Assembly (NCBI GenBank): GCA_964528565.1
Contig: CAZGSP010000061.1
Span: 1-48,072, forward strand
DNA from: UBA10133 sp964528565
GTDB taxonomy: Bacteria; Patescibacteriota; Microgenomatia; UBA1400; MFAQ01
Reading direction: 5' to 3'
DNA length: 48,072 bases
The translations under genes and the position numbers were made by a program. The notes under the pieces were generated by a model, which worked only from the letters and a program-made list of their open reading frames with translations, had not been told where the DNA came from and did no database searches. Positions 39,030-47,233 of this stretch are shown piece after piece; positions within the stretch are counted from its first letter, which is position 1; each line of letters starts with the position of its first letter.

Positions 39030-40172
39030 TTATTTGGCTTGACAGGAATTGGCGAGAGTTTCGTGCGACATAGCTTTCATGCGTTCAAACTCTGCTTCAT
39101 AGGCGGATGCGAGTGACTCATCATATACGATCATAAGATTTTCGTCATTTTCCTTATCCGCACTGGCGGTGAAGTTGAAGGAGCCGAGAATGACTATCCG
39201 GCCATCGATGATGATAACCTTGTGGTGAAAAGTGCGGGGGTTCCCATCCAGGGTGACGTCGGCTCCTTGTTGCAGCAACGATGGACACTCGGAGTATTGA
39301 GTATCCGCGCCGCGTGTTTCGAAGATACCGGCGACCGAGACTCCCCTTTTAAGAGCGTTGATCATCGCCTCGCCCAAAGAATCGGCGGTAAAGGAAAAGG
39401 CCATAAAGTGAATGGATGTTCGGGCCGATCCAATGCGGCCGACAATTTTTTCCATGACATGATCTTCGGGGGCAAAGTAGATTTCGATTTTGATTCCGGC
39501 GACATTGATGATAGGGTGCGGAGTGTTCGCCGGAGACGAGGGACCAAACTGCCCGGAAAATAACTCTTCGAACTCGGTCGTGTAGTTCTCGGCGGCATCC
39601 GGTGAGCAGAAGTAGAGAGCGTTTTCGCTGTTCCGGTAAGCTGCGTTGACACTAATGTTAAAGGACCCGGTCCAGACACACTGTCCGTCAAACACAAAAA
39701 ACTTGTTGTGCATGAAGGCCGATCGATTGTCGGGAACTGCCGGTATGCCGGCACTTTTCAGCTTTCTTATCTGAGGATCCGGATCGGCAAACTCATCATC
39801 GTAGACGACTCGAACTTCGACACCACGGTTTTTGGCGGCTATCAAAGCCTGAGCTACATTTTCCAGTTCAAATTCGTAAACAGCCAGATCGATCGAAACC
39901 GACGACCGGTTTATTTTTTCGATTAGCCGGTCTTCTATTCCACCGGTGGTAACGTTATCAAAGGGAATTGCCGGAGAGGTGAAGTAAACTTCGTACCACA
40001 CATTTGAGGATCCGGCGGAGACCGTGGTGGGTGGCAGAAGAATCTCGGTAGGCGGAGAAGGCGGTATCTCTGGCGCGGTTTCAAATGTCGGACCAAGATA
40101 GAAATACATAGCGATAATGACAATGAGTGCCAGCAAAGGTGACCACTTAAGCTTGCTATTTGGATTGGGCAT
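39030..40172 (-). CDS. Membrane-anchored phospholipase D-family protein
   Basis: A 380-residue protein with one N-terminal membrane segment (LLALIVIIAMYFYLG, about 13-27), a Pro-rich linker, and two PLD domains each with an HKD motif: HNKFFVFDGQCVWTGSFN (His155, Lys157, Asp162) and HHKVIIIDGRIVILGSFNFT (His316, Lys318, Asp323). PLD-family enzymes cleave phosphodiesters of lipids or nucleic acid; the double-HKD, cardiolipin-synthase-like and Nuc-like types both remain possible. It overlaps the upstream small gene by 17 bp and ends at a good terminator. Confidence 0.85.
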   Translation of the reverse strand: MPNPNSKLKWSPLLALIVIIAMYFYLGPTFETAPEIPPSPPTEILLPPTTVSAGSSNVWYEVYFTSPAIPFDNVTTGGIEDRLIEKINRSSVSIDLAVYEFELENVAQALIAAKNRGVEVRVVYDDEFADPDPQIRKLKSAGIPAVPDNRSAFMHNKFFVFDGQCVWTGSFNISVNAAYRNSENALYFCSPDAAENYTTEFEELFSGQFGPSSPANTPHPIINVAGIKIEIYFAPEDHVMEKIVGRIGSARTSIHFMAFSFTADSLGEAMINALKRGVSVAGIFETRGADTQYSECPSLLQQGADVTLDGNPRTFHHKVIIIDGRIVILGSFNFTASADKENDENLMIVYDESLASAYEAEFERMKAMSHETLANSCQAK

Positions 40173-40383
40173 AACGCTCCTCCAATCTGGATATAACTTT
40201 ATTGATCAGGTCCCGATTTAACGGATCGGTAGATATCCTATTGAGCAGTCGTACGACATGTATCTCATGATCCAGGTTTTGTGGTGACTGTTTTTCGACG
40301 TTATCCAAAAGTCGATAAATTCTTGAGGCGATCTCGTCGTCCAGGTTGTCCGTGAGAGTCTCATCGTCAAAATATCGGCACAT
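40156..40383 (-). CDS. Small helical protein cotranscribed with the PLD gene
   Basis: A 75-residue, Asp/Arg/Leu-rich protein, MCRYFDDETLTDNLDDEIAS, predicted all-helical. AAGGAGG lies four bases before the ATG. It overlaps the PLD gene by 17 bp. No family is recognised. Confidence 0.65.
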   Translation of the reverse strand: MCRYFDDETLTDNLDDEIASRIYRLLDNVEKQSPQNLDHEIHVVRLLNRISTDPLNRDLINKVISRLEERYAQSK

Positions 40384-40457
40384 ACAGCCTCCTTGTTAAG
40401 GTTCGGGTCGATTATATCAAGAAGCTAACCGGCTCTGTTAAATTAACCGAGTAAGTG

Positions 40458-40463
40458 TATAAT
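40458..40463 (+). promoter_or_regulatory. -10 element of the NrtR-like gene, leaderless
   Basis: TATAAT ends 6 bases before the ATG at 40470. Two TAACCG hexamers (about 40424 and 40444) lie in the divergent spacer and could be operator parts. Confidence 0.5.
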
Positions 40464-40469
40464 TGACAC

Positions 40470-41144
40470 ATGACTGAAAAATATGACGTAACCAAGTACG
40501 AAAGACCGTCGGTTACGGTAGATGTTTTGCTATTTACGATCGAAGACGGGGAGCTAAAGATATTACTGGTTAAGAGAAACGAAGCTCCTTTTGAAGATTC
40601 TTGGGCACTTCCCGGTGGATTTGTCCGAATGGATGAGTCTCTGGATGAGGCGGCGAGTCGAGAATTGTCCGAGGAAACGGGAGTCAGGGATCTCTATCTT
40701 GAACAGCTTTATACGTTCGGAGACCCCAAGCGGGACCCCAGAACCAGAGTAATTACCGTTACCTATATGTCTCTGGCCTCAAATGCGGAGTGGAAGCTAA
40801 AGTCCACCGGTGATGTCAAGGAAGCAAGTTTCTTCCCGATCGATAGACTTCCCAAGCTTGCCTTCGATCATGCGGATATTGTTGACTATGGACTACAAAG
40901 ACTCAGAAGCAAGCTCGGATATACCAATATCGTGCTGGGTTTGTTGCCCGGATCGTTTACCTTAACCGAACTCCAGAGGGTTTATGAAATAATCCTAAAA
41001 ACGAGAGTGGATAAAAGGAATTTTAGAAAAAAGATACTGTCTACGGGACTGATTGTCTCTTCCGGCAAGAAACTGGAGGGAATCGCCCACCGGCCTGCTA
41101 TGCTTTACAGCTTCAAAGACAGAAAAATCGTCATCACGGATTAG
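40470..41144 (+). CDS. nrtR: NrtR-like Nudix-domain transcription regulator
   Basis: A 224-residue protein: an N-terminal Nudix domain with an intact box (residues 50-72, GFVRMDESLDEAASRELSEE then TGV) and a C-terminal winged helix (SFTLTELQRVYEIILKTRVD, KRNFRKKILSTGLIV). This two-domain layout is that of NrtR, which represses NAD biosynthesis and salvage genes and senses ADP-ribose; many NrtR proteins have lost the catalytic box, but here it is complete, so hydrolase activity may remain. pncB is in the same window 28 kb away. Leaderless promoter. It converges on rplS with a 12-bp gap. Confidence 0.8.
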   Translation: MTEKYDVTKYERPSVTVDVLLFTIEDGELKILLVKRNEAPFEDSWALPGGFVRMDESLDEAASRELSEETGVRDLYLEQLYTFGDPKRDPRTRVITVTYMSLASNAEWKLKSTGDVKEASFFPIDRLPKLAFDHADIVDYGLQRLRSKLGYTNIVLGLLPGSFTLTELQRVYEIILKTRVDKRNFRKKILSTGLIVSSGKKLEGIAHRPAMLYSFKDRKIVITD

Positions 41145-41156
41145 ATCACCGAAAAG

Positions 41157-41684
41157 CTAGCGGACGAAGACTTTTTCCTTACGGACGATCTTCTTGGGAC
41201 CCTTCTTGATCTTTTTAACTTTAACCACTTCTACCTTAGGTGCGTTTTTGACTTTGACTGCTTCCGGTCTGGTCTTTTCTTCCTTTACGACTGAGTCCGG
41301 GATTTCTTTGGTAGCCTCAACAGGAACTTCGACCGCCGCCTTCTGGCCCTTCTTAACAAACACATCCTTGATCTTCGTGGCCTTCTTACCCAAAAGGCTT
41401 CTGAGGTAGTAGAGTTTGGCTCTTCTGACCTTGCCTTTTTTGACAATCTCAATACCGGTAATGGTAGGCGTGTTGATGGGTAGGATTTTTTCAACTCCTA
41501 CTCCCCCGGTGGCTATTTTACGGACGATGAAGTTTTTGCCTTCACCGATGCCACGGATGGCAATAACGATACCCTGAAATATTTGGATACGGGTCTTTTC
41601 GCCTTCTTTGACGGCCAAAGATACCTTTAGGGTGTCTCCAACACCGAAGCTAATTTTATCTTGCCATTTGATCTGATTTGCCAT
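41157..41684 (-). CDS. rplS: 50S ribosomal protein L19 with long basic C-terminal extension
   Basis: Residues 1-115 are a standard L19: FGVGDTLKVSLAVKEGEKTR, IQIFQGIVIAIRGIGEGKNF, VRKIATGGVGVEKILPINTP and VRRAKLYYLRSLLGKKATK. The last 60 residues are a Lys/Val/Glu/Pro-rich tail (KVEVVKVKKIKKGPKKIVRK) absent from ordinary L19 and probably disordered. It starts 11 bp after dnaE, an uncommon neighbour; the usual rpsP-rimM-trmD partners are absent. Confidence 0.93.
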   Translation of the reverse strand: MANQIKWQDKISFGVGDTLKVSLAVKEGEKTRIQIFQGIVIAIRGIGEGKNFIVRKIATGGVGVEKILPINTPTITGIEIVKKGKVRRAKLYYLRSLLGKKATKIKDVFVKKGQKAAVEVPVEATKEIPDSVVKEEKTRPEAVKVKNAPKVEVVKVKKIKKGPKKIVRKEKVFVR

Positions 41685-41695
41685 AGGTACACATT

Positions 41696-44600
41696 TTACC
41701 AGCCGCGAAGGGTTTTTTCCACTTGTTTTTCCAATACAGGGGTGTAATCTACCCTATAAGGAAGAGTAATTTTCTTAAGATTGTTACCGGACTCTATTGC
41801 CACTACTATTTCATGATCCCCGGGGTGGTCTTTGAGAAGGTCGCTAATTTCCTGCATAAGCTTTTTTGGCGTGCCGGATTTAATAAAGATCTCATGAATC
41901 ATGTCCCTCGGCGTCTTTTTGGTGTCGATCACGGTGGCGGAGTCGACGACGATCTGGAGTTTGTCTTCCCGGTTATCCACCCTTCCCTTAACGATAAGCG
42001 GGGAGTCTTCATGCCATAACTCAGGATTCTCGGCATAAAGCTGTGGGAAGACGATACAGTCGATGGTGCCGGTATCGTCCTGAAGCGAGACGAACGCCAT
42101 CTTGGAGTTACTTTTCTTGGTATTGACCAGTTTTTCCCGACAGACAACTCCGGCCAAGGTTACGGTTTGGTTGAGATGAAGAGTTGGATCCAGGTGGGAA
42201 ATCTTGTGGCTGATCAGGTCCGAGACGATCCTGACAATTTTTTTGACCGGGTTGTCCGACAGATAGAAACCCAACAGCTCTTTTTCGTTTTTTAGCTTAT
42301 CTTCCAGAGGCATTTCGGGAATGTTGGGAAGACGGTCGGAAAGATCGTCCACACCCGACGAGCCAAAAAGGCTCACCTGACTCTCGCCTTTCTTTTTTTG
42401 CATTTTTACCGAGTTGTCCCGAATTACCGGAAGAGCGGCCAGGAGCTGGGCCCGGTTACCGAAACGATCAAGGGCCCCGGCTTTGATCAGTGATTCCGCC
42501 ACTCTCTTGTTTACCTTTTGAAGATCCACTTTCTTCAGAAATTCGGTAAATGAACCGAATAAACTATCGCGTCTCGCTTCCAGTATGGCCGCAATAGCCG
42601 AGGTGCCGACATTTTTAATGGCCGACAAACCAAACCGGATGGCTTTTCCGGAGCCTCTGGCTCTACCTTCGGGGAGCCATTGGTCTTCCGGTAGGTCAAT
42701 GACGGTGAAGTCGGTAAGTGACTCGTTGACATCCGGAGGCATGACCTTGATGCCAAGCTTTTCGCACTCCGAGATAGCTTGAACTATCTTGTCCGTATCT
42801 CCCGCTTCGACAGACATGAGGGCGGTCATATACTCCACGGGATAGTGGGATTTAATGTAGGCTGTCCAGTAAGCGACGATACCGTATGAAGCGGCGTGAG
42901 CTTTGTTGAAACCATAGGCGGCAAAAGTTTCAATTTGCTTAAATAACTCTTCGGCTTTTTCTCTTGGGATGCCGGAGTGTGTCACACAACCATCTACAAA
43001 CTTGGAGTGCTGGGCCTCCATCTCCGAGACTATTTTCTTACCAATGGCCTTTCGGAATTTATCGGCTTCTTCCCAGTTGTAACCCGCCAACTCAATAGCC
43101 ATGAGAAGAACATCGTCCTGGTAGGTAATGATCCCGTACGACTGGTCCAGAATTTTTTCCAGTCCGGGAACGAAGTAGGAAATTTTTTCGGGAGAGTGTT
43201 TCCGGATAATATATTCGGGAATACTACCCATGGGTCCCGGACGATAAAGCGCCACCATGGCCATGACATCCTCAATTCTTTCGGGTTTCAAATCGATCAA
43301 GTACTTGGTCATGCCACCACCGGCCAGTTGGAAAACGCCAAACGTTTCTCCCCTCGCCAACATTTCAAAGGTTTCTTTGTCGTCCAAAGGAATTTTTTTA
43401 ATATTGATCTCTACTTTATCCAGTATTCTGACCAGTTTGACGGCGTTAGCGAGAATTGTAAGGTTGGCTATACCCAAGATATCAAGCTTGATCAGACCGA
43501 CATCTTCACAAGCATGCATTTCGTACTGGGTAATTACCCGGTCTCCACCACCGGTTTCTTGCTGAAGGGGGGTAAACTTAACAAGACTATCGGGACCGAC
43601 AATGACGGCGGCGGCATGAACAGAGATGTGCCGGGCATTGCCCTCCACTTTTTGAGCCATGTCCAAGAGACGTTTGACTTCCGGATCGTTGTCTTTCATT
43701 TTTTGAAGTTCGGGGGTTGTCTCTAGAGCCTTCTTCAGGGTCATGGGGAACCCCTGACTGCCCTCCGGGATGGTCTTGGATATCTTATCCACCTTGGAGT
43801 ACGGCATGCCCATTACCCGCCCGATATCCCGGACGGCGGCTCTCGCTTTCATAGTACCGAAAGTACAGATCTGACCAACTTTCTCCTGGCCATAGGTGTC
43901 GGCGAGATAATGGATCAAGGCGTCGCGATGAATATCGGCTACGTCGAGGTCAATATCCGGCGGTGAAGGGCGGAAAGGATTTAAAAAACGTTCAAAAGGT
44001 AACCGGAAGTATAAAGGATCAACCGTGGTGATCCCGACACAGTAGGAGACAAGGGATCCGGCGGCGGAGCCTCTGGTGTTGGTATAAATACCCGAGTCGT
44101 TGGCAAAATTGACGATGCCGGACTCGAGTAAAAAGTAAGGAGAGTAGCCCTTTTTCTCAATGACACCCAGCTCGTAATTTAGTCTCTCTTCTTGCTCTTT
44201 GTTGACGGAACCGAAAATTTCTTTACAGCCGTCGTAAGCCTTTTGCCGAAGAACCTCTCCGGCCGTTTTTCCGGAAGGAAGGTTTAATTTCGGAAAATAC
44301 CACTCTCCCAGTTTGATAGACACGTCGCAACGATCGGCGATTTTTTGTGTGTTTTCGAGAGCATCGGGAAGATCCCGAAACTCCGAGGCCATTTCCTCCG
44401 GACTCTTGAGGTAAAAATCCGGAGTGTCCACGTAACGCATGCGGTTGGTATCCTCCAGCATTTTACCGGTCTGGACACAGACCAAAGCATCTTGAGCGGC
44501 GGCATCTTCCTGATTTATATAGTGTGAGTCGTTGGTGGCGATAAGAGGAATCCCCAACTCTCTGGAAAGTTTGATGAGACCTTCTTCGCCTTTTAGCTCG

Positions 44601-45199
44601 TTTTGATACAAAGCGAGCAGTTTTGGTTTGATCTCTGCCGGAACCGAGGGATGGAGGGCGTATCGGTCATAGTGGTGGCGTTGAAGTTCGATAAAGATAT
44701 TTTCCGACCCGAATATTTGCTCGTATTCCCGTAGTTCTTTTTTGGCCGACTCCAGCCCCTCTTCGATCAGTAATTTTTGCACTCTTCCGGCCGGACAAGC
44801 CGTCGTGCAGATAAGACCGGAGTGATATTTGGCAAGGGTTTCTTTGTCGACGCGGGGCCGGTAATAGAAGCCTTCGGTCTGACCGATCGTCACGATCTTC
44901 ATTAAGTTTTGATAGCCTTCATAGTTTTCGGCCAACAAGATCAGGTGATTGGCGTCCATCTTGGTCTTGTCGAAGCGGGAAGATTTGGCTAAATATATTT
45001 CACAGCCAATGATGGGTTTAATTTCTTCTTTGGTGGTTTTTTTATAGAACTCGATCGCCCCATACATCGAGCCGTGATCGGTAATGGCGAGAGCGTTTTG
45101 ACCAAACTCTTTGGTCTTGGTGACGAGTTTACCGATCTTACTTAACCCATCCAAAAGGGAGAATTCCGTATGAACATGAAGATGGGTAAACTTTGGCAT
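41696..45199 (-). CDS. dnaE: DNA polymerase III alpha subunit
   Basis: A 1167-residue replicative C-family polymerase. The N-terminal PHP domain begins FTHLHVHTEFSLLDGLSKI. The palm carries PDIDLDVADIHRDALIHYLA (two of the catalytic Asp) and GLIKLDILGIANLTIL (the third). Then come YQDDVLLMAIELAGY, the helix-hairpin-helix region with AGALDRFGNRAQLL, and an OB-fold domain near the C-terminus (NQTVTLAGVVCREKLVN). It is of the DnaE1 type without an internal proofreading exonuclease. GTGACA-17-TATGAT precedes the ATG by 9 bases. rplS follows in the same direction. Confidence 0.96.
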   Translation of the reverse strand: MPKFTHLHVHTEFSLLDGLSKIGKLVTKTKEFGQNALAITDHGSMYGAIEFYKKTTKEEIKPIIGCEIYLAKSSRFDKTKMDANHLILLAENYEGYQNLMKIVTIGQTEGFYYRPRVDKETLAKYHSGLICTTACPAGRVQKLLIEEGLESAKKELREYEQIFGSENIFIELQRHHYDRYALHPSVPAEIKPKLLALYQNELKGEEGLIKLSRELGIPLIATNDSHYINQEDAAAQDALVCVQTGKMLEDTNRMRYVDTPDFYLKSPEEMASEFRDLPDALENTQKIADRCDVSIKLGEWYFPKLNLPSGKTAGEVLRQKAYDGCKEIFGSVNKEQEERLNYELGVIEKKGYSPYFLLESGIVNFANDSGIYTNTRGSAAGSLVSYCVGITTVDPLYFRLPFERFLNPFRPSPPDIDLDVADIHRDALIHYLADTYGQEKVGQICTFGTMKARAAVRDIGRVMGMPYSKVDKISKTIPEGSQGFPMTLKKALETTPELQKMKDNDPEVKRLLDMAQKVEGNARHISVHAAAVIVGPDSLVKFTPLQQETGGGDRVITQYEMHACEDVGLIKLDILGIANLTILANAVKLVRILDKVEINIKKIPLDDKETFEMLARGETFGVFQLAGGGMTKYLIDLKPERIEDVMAMVALYRPGPMGSIPEYIIRKHSPEKISYFVPGLEKILDQSYGIITYQDDVLLMAIELAGYNWEEADKFRKAIGKKIVSEMEAQHSKFVDGCVTHSGIPREKAEELFKQIETFAAYGFNKAHAASYGIVAYWTAYIKSHYPVEYMTALMSVEAGDTDKIVQAISECEKLGIKVMPPDVNESLTDFTVIDLPEDQWLPEGRARGSGKAIRFGLSAIKNVGTSAIAAILEARRDSLFGSFTEFLKKVDLQKVNKRVAESLIKAGALDRFGNRAQLLAALPVIRDNSVKMQKKKGESQVSLFGSSGVDDLSDRLPNIPEMPLEDKLKNEKELLGFYLSDNPVKKIVRIVSDLISHKISHLDPTLHLNQTVTLAGVVCREKLVNTKKSNSKMAFVSLQDDTGTIDCIVFPQLYAENPELWHEDSPLIVKGRVDNREDKLQIVVDSATVIDTKKTPRDMIHEIFIKSGTPKKLMQEISDLLKDHPGDHEIVVAIESGNNLKKITLPYRVDYTPVLEKQVEKTLRGW

Positions 45200-45208
45200 A
45201 ACTGATTT

Positions 45209-45237
45209 ATCATACGGGAGTCTTTGGGTCTTGTCAC
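45209..45237 (-). promoter_or_regulatory. dnaE promoter
   Basis: GTGACA (45232-45237), 17 bp, TATGAT (45209-45214); the ATG follows after 9 bases, so the leader is at most a few bases. The -35 overlaps the stop codon of the upstream gene. Confidence 0.55.
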
Positions 45238-45863
45238 CTCAGTTTTCTGAATCCCCAGTAATAAGTGGTAACACTATAATCATCCACCACTTGATTTAGT
45301 CGGGCTACTCTATATGGTAGATTAAAGCCCGTTTTTTCCCAGGTAACAATATTTTTATGTTCGTCGTGACCTAAGGCCAAAAATGAGTGCCACTGGGTTT
45401 TTTCGCCGTCAATATTTCCCAGTACTTCATTTACATGAACCACGCAAGGGAAGCCTACCGACTCGATTGCTTGTGCAACTTGGTATGCATTTGTTAGTTC
45501 AAAATATTCAGCATCATAGAACGCCTTAGGGTTCTCGGGTGGTTCGTAGCCTAACGGCTGGCCACTTTCAAGACTGGCGATAGCTCCATGACAGTCCCAT
45601 TGAATTATGTGTTGCAGACTCCCTTGGTACTTCGGACTGTATCCGCTTCGCTTATGCCAATCATAATACCAAGGATCGTTCTTGTGGTAAGGATCCATAT
45701 CCCTTTCGGCTCTAGCCTGGAGGAGCAGAGAGACACGAATTATTTTTCTTTGTCTAGGGGTGAGTAGGGAAAAACCCTCGGTCGCCTCCAGGATAGCCAA
45801 GTCCCGTTTGATCTTCTCTCTTTCAGCTTCCTGCGCTTCGTTTTGATAAGAATATTTTTCCAT
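45234..45863 (-). CDS. Hypothetical protein with possible Cys-His-Glu catalytic pattern
   Basis: A 209-residue protein with a charged helical N-terminus (QEAEREKIKRDLAILEATEG), a basic helix, then a globular part. IIQWDCHGAIASLESGQPLG, WHSFLALGHDEHK and NIVTWEKTGFNLPYR place a Cys, a His and an acidic residue in the order seen in papain-like or transglutaminase-like folds, but this is only a pattern. TATACT lies 12 bases before the ATG. It is flanked by gatB and dnaE on the same strand. Confidence 0.6.
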   Translation of the reverse strand: MEKYSYQNEAQEAEREKIKRDLAILEATEGFSLLTPRQRKIIRVSLLLQARAERDMDPYHKNDPWYYDWHKRSGYSPKYQGSLQHIIQWDCHGAIASLESGQPLGYEPPENPKAFYDAEYFELTNAYQVAQAIESVGFPCVVHVNEVLGNIDGEKTQWHSFLALGHDEHKNIVTWEKTGFNLPYRVARLNQVVDDYSVTTYYWGFRKLR

Positions 45864-45919
45864 ATTTCTGCCTATAGTATACTATATATACGAGCTTCCT
45901 TACTATGGATAACCGGAGA

Positions 45920-47233
45920 TTATTTACTTAGTAGTTCTGTAACCAGATCGCTGAGGGTTTTGGGGTCGGCGGAGCCTTTGGTGGCTTTCATGGCTTGCCC
46001 GACAAAAAAACCGGCCACATTGGTCTTGCCTTTTTTGTACTCGATCACCACGCCGGGATTTTCTTCGATTATTTTCCTAACCACTTTTTCCAGCTCTCCC
46101 CTATCGGTTACCCCAATTTTGGTGAGCTTTTGATACTGTGATTTGATATCCCCGGAGATGTCCAATTTTCCGTTAACGATCAAACTGGCCAATTTTTTGG
46201 CCTCCATATCGAGAGCATGATCTTTGATCAATTGGATGGCTGTGCGGTTTCCGGCACTGACCAGTACCTTGGCATCTCTCTTATCCACACCCAGTTGCTC
46301 CAGGGACGAAATTTCCTGATCCGGTAACGTGGGTAATTCGCGGCGTAATTTTTCGACCAGATCATCTTCAATAATAAAGGGAGGAATGTCGGGTTCCGGG
46401 AAATACCGGTAATCCTTGGCTTCTTCTTTGGAGCGCTGGAGGAAGGTAATTTTTTTAACGGAGTCGTAACCGCGGGTAGTTTTGTTGGCGGAAGTCTTTT
46501 CGATACCGGTCTTTTCGAACTCCTCCGTCTGCCTTTTGATCTCGAACTCGATCGCCTGAACGGCAAAATTGAAAGAGTTAATGTTTTTAATTTCCGCCAT
46601 GGGGGTGAAGTGCGTGCCGGTCTCGTTTTCGATACAAACGTTGACGGTGGGCTCGAGGCGCATCTGACCTTTTTCCATATCGGCACTGGAGACCCCAATA
46701 GTTTTAATTATTTCGTGAATTTTCTTTAAATATTCCTTGGCCTCGGAACTGGAGGACATGTCGGGCTTGGAAACAATTTCGACCAGTGGTACGCCACAGC
46801 GGTTAAAGTCCACCAAGGTAACCTTTTTCCCATCGAGAGCGGTGTGCTGTAATTTCCCGGTATCTTCTTCCTGGTGAACTCTTTCAATACCGATCTTTTT
46901 CCCAGAATCAAGAGTAACGTAACCCTCGGAACAAAAAGGCTGATCGTACTGACTGATCTGATAGCCCTTGGCCAGATCGGGATAAAAGTATTGTTTACGG
47001 TCAAATTTGGAGAGGCGGTTGACGGAGCAGTTTAGGGCCAGGCCGATTTTCAAACAGGACTCGATGGCTTTTTTATTGGGAACCGGAAGTGCTCCGGGTA
47101 GTCCCAGACAAACCGGACAAGTTTGGGTGTTGGGAAGTTTTCCAAAATGATCCGCCGGACAACCACAAAACATTTTGGACTTTGTCTCCAACTCTACATG
47201 AACTTCCAAACCGATTAAAGGTGTAATTTTCAT
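45920..47233 (-). CDS. gatB: Aspartyl/glutamyl-tRNA(Asn/Gln) amidotransferase subunit B
   Basis: A 437-residue GatB, which phosphorylates the misacylated aminoacyl group and lets GatCAB make Gln-tRNA(Gln) or Asn-tRNA(Asn). Signatures: LIGLEVHVELETKSKMFCGC, TCPVCLGLPGALPVPNKKAI, a zinc-site Cys set, RKQYFYPDLAKGYQISQYDQPF and EEDTGKL; the C-terminal YqeY-like tail ends PKTLSDLVTELLSK. The length is slightly below average (about 475). The ATG overlaps the gatA stop by 4 bp. Confidence 0.96.
   Translation of the reverse strand: MKITPLIGLEVHVELETKSKMFCGCPADHFGKLPNTQTCPVCLGLPGALPVPNKKAIESCLKIGLALNCSVNRLSKFDRKQYFYPDLAKGYQISQYDQPFCSEGYVTLDSGKKIGIERVHQEEDTGKLQHTALDGKKVTLVDFNRCGVPLVEIVSKPDMSSSSEAKEYLKKIHEIIKTIGVSSADMEKGQMRLEPTVNVCIENETGTHFTPMAEIKNINSFNFAVQAIEFEIKRQTEEFEKTGIEKTSANKTTRGYDSVKKITFLQRSKEEAKDYRYFPEPDIPPFIIEDDLVEKLRRELPTLPDQEISSLEQLGVDKRDAKVLVSAGNRTAIQLIKDHALDMEAKKLASLIVNGKLDISGDIKSQYQKLTKIGVTDRGELEKVVRKIIEENPGVVIEYKKGKTNVAGFFVGQAMKATKGSADPKTLSDLVTELLSK

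Noticed and set aside
42977..43726. Long plus-strand open frame (249 codons)
   Set aside because: It lies entirely antisense to dnaE, whose frame and motifs are unambiguous; composition is a reverse-frame artefact.
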